Shown here piece after piece: positions 16,544-23,410 of a DNA stretch of 64,000 nucleotides. Origin of the DNA: Emticicia sp. 21SJ11W-3 (GTDB lineage Bacteria > Bacteroidota > Bacteroidia > Cytophagales > Spirosomataceae). The notes under the pieces were generated by a model. The model worked only from the letters and a program-made list of their open reading frames with translations. It made no database searches and was not told the DNA's origin. Where the stretch lies: positions 3,410,001 to 3,474,000 of the forward strand of contig NZ_CP092074.1 of NCBI RefSeq assembly GCF_024138715.1, in the 5' to 3' direction. The position numbers and the translations under genes were made by a program. Position 1 is the first letter of the stretch, and every line of letters starts with the position of its first letter.

Positions 16544-17086
16544 ATGAAAACCCTAATTACAATACTGGCAGGTATGCTGATATCTGCCGGTTCTTATGCC
16601 CAGAACCAATGGATTTGCAGCAAAGGCGAAACCAGTTTTTTTTCGGAAACCCCGCTTGAAAACATAGCCGCTGTTAATAAAAATGTAGTATCTATTATTG
16701 ATTTCAGTACAGGCCAGGTGGCCGTTAAGATGAATGTGGCTGCCTTTAAGTTTAAGAACCACCTGATGGAAGAGCATTTCAATGAAAACTACATGGAAAC
16801 AGAGAAGTATCCGGTAGCTACGTTTTCGGGCAAAATGCAGGGAAATGCAGACCCCGCCAAAAACGGTACTTATGACATAACCGCAACCGGGCAGCTAACC
16901 ATGCACGGCGTAAGCCGCGAACGCACCCTGAAAGGCCGCCTGATAATAAATGGCAATGTGATTACCCTGCTGGCAGACTTTGACGTGGCCCTGAAAGACC
17001 ACAAGATTGACGTGCCAACCTTGGTTATTGCCAAAATTGCAGAAAATATAGCCGTGAAAAATAAGTTTGTTTTTAGCAGAAAGTAG
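16544..17086 (+). CDS. YceI family periplasmic protein
   Basis: The signal peptide (TLITILAGMLISAGSYAQ) precedes a 160-residue lipocalin-like YceI domain. Recognisable features are NHLMEEHFNENYMETEKYPV, the usual 'phm...YPtatF' segment, and GQLTMHGVSRERTLKGRLI, the 'G.LtihGvtr...' segment. YceI proteins bind isoprenoid-type or amphiphilic ligands in the periplasm, but the ligand here is unknown. It follows the DUF5777 gene by 2 bp and ends the operon before a strong terminator. Pairing a lipid-quinone-like binding fold with a Rieske protein suggests an envelope redox function, which is inference. Length and frame are intact. Confidence 0.92.
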   Translation: MKTLITILAGMLISAGSYAQNQWICSKGETSFFSETPLENIAAVNKNVVSIIDFSTGQVAVKMNVAAFKFKNHLMEEHFNENYMETEKYPVATFSGKMQGNADPAKNGTYDITATGQLTMHGVSRERTLKGRLIINGNVITLLADFDVALKDHKIDVPTLVIAKIAENIAVKNKFVFSRK

Positions 17087-17092
17087 GGGTTT

Positions 17093-17138
17093 CATACCAA
17101 CTGCCGGCTCAGCAATGGGCCGGCAGGTATGGAATTTT
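17093..17138 (+). terminator. terminator of the Rieske-DUF5777-YceI operon
   Basis: The stem CTGCCGGC (17101-17108) pairs with GCCGGCAG (17119-17126). An extension CATAC/GTATG is set off by a two-base bulge, and AATTTT follows. It begins 7 bp after the YceI stop. Confidence 0.75.
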
Positions 17139-17293
17139 ACAATGAAAAATCTTAGTTAGGTGAATTTCAGGCGGGGCTCCCCGGTGTGGCAGGATGTGGT
17201 TTCAGGGGGGCTTTGCCCTTTTTTTGTGCCTGCCCTATTTTGCTGCCAGCAATTAATAACCTGCCAGCCCTGCACCCATTAACCCATGCCTGC

Positions 17294-17794
17294 CTAAGCA
17301 AATAATTCTCTGATGGTTTTCATTGGCAAAAACATTTTGCCCGACGTTGGCAAAAGAATAAATCCATACCTTAAGTAGAAGTTCCTGGCAATGTCATCAA
17401 TGGGGTCAACCACAATGGCCAATGTTCCCACAGTTTCTGAAATATCAAAACACCTTTTCAAAGCATCAATTAGCAGAATTTCTCCATAACCTTTACCCTT
17501 TATAGAAATATCAACGGCTAAACGGCCTAACAGCACGGTGGGTATATCTTGATAATTCGGTGGCCACTTCTTCTGCAAATAATCCGGAAAGTCGCTCTTT
17601 TTAATAGCATTTGCCGAAAGTGTATAATATCCCTTTACAATTAAAGCATTGTCGACCAAAACAAAACAGGCAGACAAATCTCTGCCAACATCCTGTTTTG
17701 CCTGTCGTTTTAAATAATTATCTAAAAGTTCGTATCCACAGTTAAAGTTACTTTTGTCGCACTGTTTTTCGAGTATCTGTATTTTCAGCTCCAT
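17294..17794 (-). CDS. GNAT acetyltransferase toxin (TacT-like)
   Basis: This is a GNAT-fold enzyme of the TacT/AtaT type, which acetylates the amino group of charged tRNAs and stops translation. The frame (166 aa) shows the family features: FNCGYELLDNYLKRQAKQDV near the N-terminus, GYYTLS, LLGRLAVD, the acetyl-CoA loop KGKGYG at about 99-104, and Tyr140 in FYLRYGF, where TacT has its catalytic Tyr. It overlaps the 3' end of the ribbon-helix-helix gene by 47 bp, as expected for a type II toxin-antitoxin pair. The pair is AT-rich relative to its neighbours, which suggests transfer. The tRNA target is not predictable from sequence. Confidence 0.88.
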   Translation of the reverse strand: MELKIQILEKQCDKSNFNCGYELLDNYLKRQAKQDVGRDLSACFVLVDNALIVKGYYTLSANAIKKSDFPDYLQKKWPPNYQDIPTVLLGRLAVDISIKGKGYGEILLIDALKRCFDISETVGTLAIVVDPIDDIARNFYLRYGFILLPTSGKMFLPMKTIRELFA

Positions 17795-18077
17795 CTAGTT
17801 CAGCAAATTTTTCGTAGTTCATGCGTGCTTTTTGAAGGTTGTTGTTAGGCGAAGGATGGTTCATTAATGTTTCTAAAAACACCTTCTTATCTTCAATACT
17901 CTTCAGTACGTGGTTATTTTCGTCAATAATTTTAACTGCCTCTTTGTTTATACAAAAAATCACAAATTCTGTCAGACTTTTAAATCCGCTCAGCTCTGAT
18001 GCATACTTTATCAGTTCCTTCTGTTCTTTACTTATCCGAACATCTAATCTGTCATTAACTGAAGTACCCATATTCAA
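17748..18077 (-). CDS. DUF1778 ribbon-helix-helix antitoxin (TacA-like)
   Basis: A 109-aa DNA-binding antitoxin. The N-terminal RLDVRISKEQKELIKYASEL followed by SGFKSLTEFVIFC is the DUF1778/RHH signature that binds the operator of its own operon. The C-terminal part (residues 60-109) is charged and likely wraps the toxin to block its active site. It is upstream of and overlaps the GNAT toxin gene, so the two are co-expressed and autoregulated. The start may be either Met1 or Met3, which are 6 bp apart. A promoter would lie in the 18078-18200 region, but no clear element was identified. Confidence 0.87.
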   Translation of the reverse strand: MNMGTSVNDRLDVRISKEQKELIKYASELSGFKSLTEFVIFCINKEAVKIIDENNHVLKSIEDKKVFLETLMNHPSPNNNLQKARMNYEKFAELDGAENTDTRKTVRQK

Positions 18078-18239
18078 TTTATTTAGAATGTTGCAACCGA
18101 CTTACCCAATTAAAAGGAGTTTTTAACTTGATATGGTCAGCTCAACAAATGTACGTATATTTTCCGTACAAATAAATTTTTTCCTGAATATAATTGCATT
18201 CAAAATAGCCTTATACTACTGGCTAATAGTATCATACCC

Positions 18240-18280
18240 ACAAAGGCCGGAAACAACATTGGGTTGAATCCGGCCTTTGT
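18240..18280 (-). terminator. terminator-like hairpin after the barrel receptor gene
   Basis: ACAAAGGCCGG (18240-18250) pairs with CCGGCCTTTGT (18270-18280), an 11-bp perfect stem with a 19-nt loop. It lies 25 bp after the stop of the leftward gene at 18305. The T-rich tail is on the plus-strand side, so direction is not certain. Confidence 0.5.
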
Positions 18281-18304
18281 GGTTTTCTTTGGTTTAAAAT
18301 TTTA

Positions 18305-20731
18305 TCAACCGCCTTTAATGCGGTTCAGCTCGTCTTCCGAACCGTTACGGCGGTTTCTGGCTGCTTTTATTTCATTGCTACCAAAACGATAGGTGAAATT
18401 AACCCTGAGCTGCTGCGACTCCCACTTGAACCGCAGATTGGTGTACACTCCGGCATAATCAGAGTGATACCCTCCCCTACCCGTATGGAAAACATCAGTA
18501 AAGCTAACTTTCAGCGTGGCATTGTCCTTCATAAATTTCTTCTGCACCCCGGCATCCACAGTACCCATGGCGCGGTTATAGTCAATCCGGCGGTAAGGCG
18601 AATTATACCAGCCCGATAACTCTATGGTCCAGTTTTTTTTCAGCTTAAATGTGCTTTGCGCATTGGCATTGGCGGCAAGGGTACGGTTGTTGAACGACAA
18701 CCCGTTTTCCAGATCTCCGCGCCATACATTCGTATATCCGCTTACATTTACATAAACATTCCACCATTTGGTTATATCAGTGGCCAGGCTCATATCAAGG
18801 CTGAAACCCTGGGTGTAGTCCAGATTTCGCTCAATAAAGTAAGTGCGGCTGGCATCATAAGGCATACGTAAACCCACCGCCGGAAAGCGCGTACGCCAGT
18901 AACCCACCGAAGTTGTCAGCTTGCCCTTATACACGTGTGTCAGCTTAAAGTTGTTGGCATATTCAGGGCGCAGAAAAGGGTTACCTTTAGAATACACCAG
19001 TTCATCTACCCGGTATTCAAACGGGTTCAGGTTCTGGTAACTCGGGCGGTTAATACGGCGGCTGTAATTCAGATTCAGGTTGTGGTTATCTGACAGCTTG
19101 TAAGAAATGGCCCCACTCGGAAAAACGTTCAGGTACGTTGTATCCACCTTATCAAGGTCATTCTGTTTATAGCTGGTCAGTTTTCCTAATGATTTGGTGC
19201 GTTCGGCGCGCAAACCCAGCTGTAAATCCCATTTTTTGTTCAGCGAAACATTATAATTGGCATACGCTGCATAAACGCGCTCGGTATAAACAAAGTTGTT
19301 GCTTCGTTCTATGTCCCGCACTTCGGCATCATTCAGCACATTGAAGAAATCGAAGGTATTGTCTGACTTCACGTCTGACAGCTTCACGCCATACCCTAGT
19401 TTACCTTTTTTCAGGGGCTGCTCATAATCGGCCTTGATTGATTTAATTGTGATATCAACCGGCGTTTTAGTTACAAAATTGCGGCTGAAAGACGGCCTGT
19501 CAGAATTTGGGAACTCGTAGGTATTGGGCTGGTAGCTAATCCCCCGTGACGTAAAAATCCCGTAGTCGGCATCTATGTTCAGTTCGCGGCCTGTGGTATC
19601 GGCATAACGGTAGTTCAGATTTACGTTCAGGTTTTTGTTTTTCTCGGGGTTCGACGTCCGCGAATCCAGAATGGCCGAATCCGGCACGGCGCTGTATCTT
19701 TTACCGATCAGGGTCTGGCTTTCGCCACCGCCGTTGTGGTTGCTCACGCGTCCGTTCACATTAAAGCCAATGGTGTTTTTTGAATTAATGAAATAATCCA
19801 GGCCCACTTTGGCATTATGAGAGGTGTCGCGCCAGATACCGCGCCAGGTTTTGTTATAGGCAATGTTGTTCAGTATCTGGTCGTCGAGCGTGCGGTTATG
19901 CCATGCCCCTTGATTATAACCGTAATTACCAAAGATATTCACTTTTTTATCGCGGTGGTTCAGGTTAACCGAGCCGTTGTATTTAGGCGTAATACCAAAC
20001 ATACCCCCCAGGCTCAGATTACCGTTGGTACCAATCTTTTTGTTCTTTTTCAGGCGGATGTTGATAATACCCAGGTCTCCGGCGGCATCATATTTGGCCG
20101 ACGGGTTGGTGATAACCTCAATGGCTTCAATGTCGGCCGAGTTCATGCTTTTCAGGGTTGATGCCAGGTCTTTGCCACTCATGGGCGACGGCCGCCCGTC
20201 AATAAAAATGCGTACCCCGGCTTTGCCCTTCACCAGTACGTTTTCGTCTTTGTCTACCTGCACACCGGGCGACTTCTGCAATAGCTCAAGTGCATTTAAA
20301 CCCGTAGAATTAATGCTGGCTTCAACATTAAAAACAATTTTGTCGTTCTGCACCTCTATCAGTGGTTTGGCCGCTACCACCTTTACTTCGCTCAGCTGCC
20401 TGGTATCGGCCAATACCGTAAAGGGCTGAAACTCGATGTCGCGGTCTACGAGTTCAAAAACCGGCGACCGGAACGGATTGAATCCTACTGCACTTATTTT
20501 AATGAAATACCTGCCGGCTTTCAGATTACCTATTTTAAAGCCTCCGTTTTCGTCGGCTATGTCGGCCTTGGCCAGTGAAGAATCGCCTGCGGCGTGTACC
20601 GCAATGGTAGCAAAAGAAACCACTTCGTTCTGCTGATTTTTTACCTGACCTTTAATAGCATACAAGTTGTTTTGAGCACGCGCAAGCTGCGCCATACTCA
20701 CAAGGAGTAATACGAGTAATAGATTTTTCAT
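18305..20731 (-). CDS. TonB-dependent receptor-like outer-membrane barrel protein
   Basis: An 808-aa outer-membrane protein. The ATG at 20731 begins a signal peptide (KNLLLVLLLVSMAQLARAQ), so the upstream 18 codons are left out. A carboxypeptidase-regulatory-like domain (about 25-105) precedes a plug domain (about 125-225, LLQKSPGVQVDKDENVLVKG and VEVITNPSAKYD-type text). A long barrel of the OMP_b-brl_3 type follows, rich in NLNLNYRY and GYNQGAWHN motifs. No SusD partner is nearby, so it is not a classic glycan transporter. Such proteins may take up peptides or metal chelates. Two matched TACGAA dyads lie 195-265 bp upstream, suggesting repressor control. Confidence 0.85.
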   Translation of the reverse strand: MKNLLLVLLLVSMAQLARAQNNLYAIKGQVKNQQNEVVSFATIAVHAAGDSSLAKADIADENGGFKIGNLKAGRYFIKISAVGFNPFRSPVFELVDRDIEFQPFTVLADTRQLSEVKVVAAKPLIEVQNDKIVFNVEASINSTGLNALELLQKSPGVQVDKDENVLVKGKAGVRIFIDGRPSPMSGKDLASTLKSMNSADIEAIEVITNPSAKYDAAGDLGIINIRLKKNKKIGTNGNLSLGGMFGITPKYNGSVNLNHRDKKVNIFGNYGYNQGAWHNRTLDDQILNNIAYNKTWRGIWRDTSHNAKVGLDYFINSKNTIGFNVNGRVSNHNGGGESQTLIGKRYSAVPDSAILDSRTSNPEKNKNLNVNLNYRYADTTGRELNIDADYGIFTSRGISYQPNTYEFPNSDRPSFSRNFVTKTPVDITIKSIKADYEQPLKKGKLGYGVKLSDVKSDNTFDFFNVLNDAEVRDIERSNNFVYTERVYAAYANYNVSLNKKWDLQLGLRAERTKSLGKLTSYKQNDLDKVDTTYLNVFPSGAISYKLSDNHNLNLNYSRRINRPSYQNLNPFEYRVDELVYSKGNPFLRPEYANNFKLTHVYKGKLTTSVGYWRTRFPAVGLRMPYDASRTYFIERNLDYTQGFSLDMSLATDITKWWNVYVNVSGYTNVWRGDLENGLSFNNRTLAANANAQSTFKLKKNWTIELSGWYNSPYRRIDYNRAMGTVDAGVQKKFMKDNATLKVSFTDVFHTGRGGYHSDYAGVYTNLRFKWESQQLRVNFTYRFGSNEIKAARNRRNGSEDELNRIKGG

Positions 20732-20924
20732 AATTTTTTTAAAGTGCTTTTCAATAATTTTGTAATTGCCAGCCTGCTTTCGCAAAATGGCTGAATTGCC
20801 CGTCGCGGTAAATCAACATAAAACTAACTGGTTAAACCAACAGTTAAAAGTTAAGGGGCAAAACTGTTACCAAAACCAACTAATCTGTTTTTAACAACAA
20901 GAAACTTAGTTTGGAAGTCTTTAC

Positions 20925-20995
20925 CTACGAACAATTTCGTAGCAAATATATCTGATTTTTTTCACCTGCCAAAAAATATTACGAAATTTTTCGTA
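20925..20995 (-). promoter_or_regulatory. paired TACGAA-N4-TTCGTA operator-like dyads
   Basis: Two dyads with the same N4 spacer occur at 20926-20941 (spacer CAAT) and 20980-20995 (spacer ATTT), 54 bp centre to centre. They lie in the 629-bp divergent gap, 195-265 bp before the leftward receptor start. Identical arms and spacing indicate a dimeric regulator site. The shape recalls BlaI/MecI-type operators, but no such gene is in this window. Confidence 0.6.
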
Positions 20996-20997
20996 GT

Positions 20998-21022
20998 TGC
21001 CGGAATCACCCCTATTCCGGCA
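20998..21022. promoter_or_regulatory. GC-rich hairpin beside the operator dyads
   Basis: TGCCGGAAT (20998-21006) pairs with ATTCCGGCA (21014-21022) over a 7-nt loop, directly beside dyad 2. ACCTGCC near 20964 and GGCAGGT near 21019 form a wider pair that encloses dyad 2. Function is unknown. Apart from this and the dyads, the gap 20732-21360 shows no gene; two short leftward open frames in it have no supporting features. Confidence 0.4.
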
Positions 21023-21269
21023 GGTAAACTTTTCAAAATCATAAAGGTTACAAAAAATATAATTTTTATTTGAGGCGCTGCCGGCGTTACAATCAGGCGT
21101 TTTTCAGAAGCATATACGTAGCATGGCAGACAGGCAAAACAGCAGGCCACATTGCAGATTAAGGCCACTTACCATAGGGCAGCGGGGTCAGGTGTCCTAT
21201 TTTTTATTAATTAAATACAAAATATAACAAGTATTTTTAGCTACCTTCCCGAATTAATCAGGATTTTAA

Positions 21270-21277
21270 TAATTTTG
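21270..21277 (+). promoter_or_regulatory. candidate -7 promoter element for the PUL sigma gene
   Basis: TAATTTTG matches the Bacteroidota -7 consensus TAnnTTTG and lies 84 bp before the sigma factor start. No convincing -33 TTG element was found at the expected distance, so the call is weak. Confidence 0.3.
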
Positions 21278-21360
21278 ATTCTGCTTAGCTTAGGGCGGCA
21301 ATCTCCGTAAAAGTTTTTATTGGCACAGAGCAGGTTTTAACATCGACAGGCAAGGAAAAA

Positions 21361-21975
21361 ATGGACTCCCAGGTAATGAACGTTAACACCCCTAATGATT
21401 CTCAACTTTGGCAACAGCTAAAGAATGGCAACGAATCAGCGCTGGGCAAACTCATAAAAAAATATTTTAATCTGCTGCAAAACTACGGCTACAAGTTTAT
21501 CAGAAACGAAGACTTTGTGAAAGACTGTGTGCAGGAAGTTTTTGTTGAGATCTGGACCCGCCGCAGCACCATTGCCCAGCCCGACAGCGTAAAAGCCTAC
21601 CTGCTTACTTCGGTTCGTAAAAGAATACTCCGCGAGAGTGTCCGCCAGAAAATAGACCACGACAATAATCTGGAAAACGTTGAAAACGACATCAGCTTTG
21701 CTGAGTTTTCGCCCGAGTTGGCCATTATTGAAGAAGAGCGCACGCAGGAAAACGTAAAGAAAATATCGGCTATGCTCAACACCCTGCCCAAACGGCAGCG
21801 CGAAGTAATTTACCTGAAATATTACCAGAATCTGGAACGCGACGAAATAGCGCAGATAATGGGCATCAACTCGCAGTCGGTCTCTAACCTCTTGCAGGTG
21901 GCATTTAGCGCCATCAGAGAAAACTGGGGAGGCCTGTCAATCAGCTATCTGTTGCTAATGCGATTTATCTTATAA
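21361..21975 (+). CDS. ECF sigma factor of the PUL
   Basis: A 204-aa sigma-70 family ECF factor that should drive transcription of the downstream susC-led operon. Region 2 spans about residues 25-90 (RNEDFVKDCVQEVFVEIWTR). Region 4 spans about 138-190 (LPKRQREVIYLKYYQNLERD, then EIAQIMGINSQSVSNLLQVA). This 'LPKRQREVIYLKYY' type is common beside FecR genes in Bacteroidota. The FecR-type anti-sigma gene follows 67 bp downstream on the same strand. With the STN domain on SusC this forms the usual three-part cell-surface signalling set, in which glycan capture outside frees the sigma factor inside. Confidence 0.93.
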   Translation: MDSQVMNVNTPNDSQLWQQLKNGNESALGKLIKKYFNLLQNYGYKFIRNEDFVKDCVQEVFVEIWTRRSTIAQPDSVKAYLLTSVRKRILRESVRQKIDHDNNLENVENDISFAEFSPELAIIEEERTQENVKKISAMLNTLPKRQREVIYLKYYQNLERDEIAQIMGINSQSVSNLLQVAFSAIRENWGGLSISYLLLMRFIL

Positions 21976-22042
21976 AAAAAACTCTATAAATACAGTATTT
22001 ACTAACTGCCGTTGGCATCCTACTTTATATACCTTATTACTG

Positions 22043-23125
22043 ATGAATTCAGACTATAAAAACTTTAACCCGGAAGACTTCTGCCATGATGAGTCGTTCC
22101 GAAACTGGGTATTGAACCCAGACCCCCCAACCGAGCTGTACTGGAACGAATGGATTTCGCAGAACCCGGCTTCGGCTGGTAAAATAGAAACCGCGCGCGC
22201 ACTTTTACTGGCTTTGCAGGAAAAAGCCCCGGCCCTGACAGACCAGGAGCTGGACGCCATTACGCAACAGATTCTGAACCCGGCCAACAACAGCACAATC
22301 AGCTTCTGGCAAAAACCCTTTTTCAGAATTGCCGCCACCCTGGCCATTATAGCAGGGGCAGGTATGTTGGCATTTAAGCTGTATACCGAAAAAGAGAAAC
22401 TGGCTTTTTTTGAGACCATATCGCCTAACCTTACGGCAGATTACATAGAAACTGAAAACACCGAAAACCAGACTCAGACCATCACCCTGCAAGACAGCAG
22501 CGTGATAACGCTGTATCCGAAAAGTAAAATCAGATACCCGATTCATTTCTCGCCGGAAACCCGCGAGGTGTATCTGGAGGGCCAGGCGTTTTTTAATATT
22601 GCCAAAAATCCTAAACGGCCATTCTGGGTGTACACCAATCATATATCTACCCAGGTGCTGGGTACCAGTTTTATGGTAAAAGCCTTTGAAAACGAAAAGA
22701 ATGTAAAAGTAGAAGTACGTACAGGCAGGGTGTCGGTTTACCGCTATGAAGACCTGCAGAAAGCCAAACGCCTGCAGAATAACGAAATGGCCGGTATTAT
22801 ACTTACGCCCAACCAGTCTATAGAGTACACCGTTAACGAAGCGCGCCTGCTTAAATCAATCAGCAGGCAGCCTGAAATTCTGGTAGCCAAAACACCCGAG
22901 AACTTTATATTTGATGAGGCCCCGATATCAAAGGTTTTCAGCCAGATGGAGCGCGCCTATGGTATACAGATTATTTATGACGAAAAAAACATGAAGAACT
23001 GCTACCTTACCGCCACCTTCACAGAGGAGTCGTTGTACGAAAAATTAAATATCATTTGCAAGGTTACACACTCAAGCTACGAAATAGTTGATGCTCAGAT
23101 AGTTATACATAGCAACGGATGCTAG
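22043..23125 (+). CDS. FecR-family anti-sigma factor
   Basis: A 360-aa inner-membrane protein that binds the upstream ECF sigma factor and releases it on a signal from the SusC receptor. The cytoplasmic N-terminal part (1-90, including ELYWNEWISQNP) precedes one membrane segment at about 93-113. A periplasmic FecR domain (about 130-235) contains TITLQDSSVITLYPKSKIRY and GQAFFNIAKNPKRPFWV. A C-terminal DUF4974/secretin-like domain (about 285-355) contains IFDEAPISKVFSQMERAYG. Architecture and length are normal for Bacteroidota FecR. It sits between the sigma gene and susC, and a hairpin pair follows its stop. Confidence 0.93.
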   Translation: MNSDYKNFNPEDFCHDESFRNWVLNPDPPTELYWNEWISQNPASAGKIETARALLLALQEKAPALTDQELDAITQQILNPANNSTISFWQKPFFRIAATLAIIAGAGMLAFKLYTEKEKLAFFETISPNLTADYIETENTENQTQTITLQDSSVITLYPKSKIRYPIHFSPETREVYLEGQAFFNIAKNPKRPFWVYTNHISTQVLGTSFMVKAFENEKNVKVEVRTGRVSVYRYEDLQKAKRLQNNEMAGIILTPNQSIEYTVNEARLLKSISRQPEILVAKTPENFIFDEAPISKVFSQMERAYGIQIIYDEKNMKNCYLTATFTEESLYEKLNIICKVTHSSYEIVDAQIVIHSNGC

Positions 23126-23126
23126 C

Positions 23127-23150
23127 GTGAAATAATTTGCATTATTTCAC
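23127..23150 (+). terminator. hairpin directly after fecR
   Basis: GTGAAATAAT (23127-23136), loop TTGC, ATTATTTCAC (23141-23150) is a perfect 10-bp stem starting 2 bp after the fecR stop. AAAAAATTTT follows. It probably ends or attenuates the sigma/fecR transcript. Confidence 0.55.
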
Positions 23151-23191
23151 AAAAAATTTTCATAATAACAAGTATCTGCATACAGGTTCTG

Positions 23192-23233
23192 CCATCCATA
23201 GATAAAACCACAATTACATTTATCTATGGATGG
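23192..23233 (+). promoter_or_regulatory. perfect 15-bp hairpin between fecR and susC
   Basis: CCATCCATAGATAAA (23192-23206) and TTTATCTATGGATGG (23219-23233) pair perfectly across a 12-nt loop. The site is 178 bp before the susC start, in the 285-bp gap. It may be a second terminator, a regulator site, or part of the susC leader. The following ACTTTTAC is only a weak T-tract. Confidence 0.55.
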
Positions 23234-23410
23234 ACTTTTACAATCTGCTTTCTACACTTTTGGGGTCTCTGAACCTACAACAACCCGCGTTTTATCAATG
23301 ATACCGGCAGGCAACAGTTGCTAATGCTGCCTGATTTTGCTGTGGAAAATAATTATTCCAATTAATTCTTTGATAAAAAACATTTTAACCCTAAATTTTA
23401 TCTCGTTCTG

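Noticed and set aside
17156-17225. GC-rich segment after the YceI terminator with GGGGCTCCCC
   Set aside because: The pairing is short and irregular, and no second copy was found that would support a repeat element.
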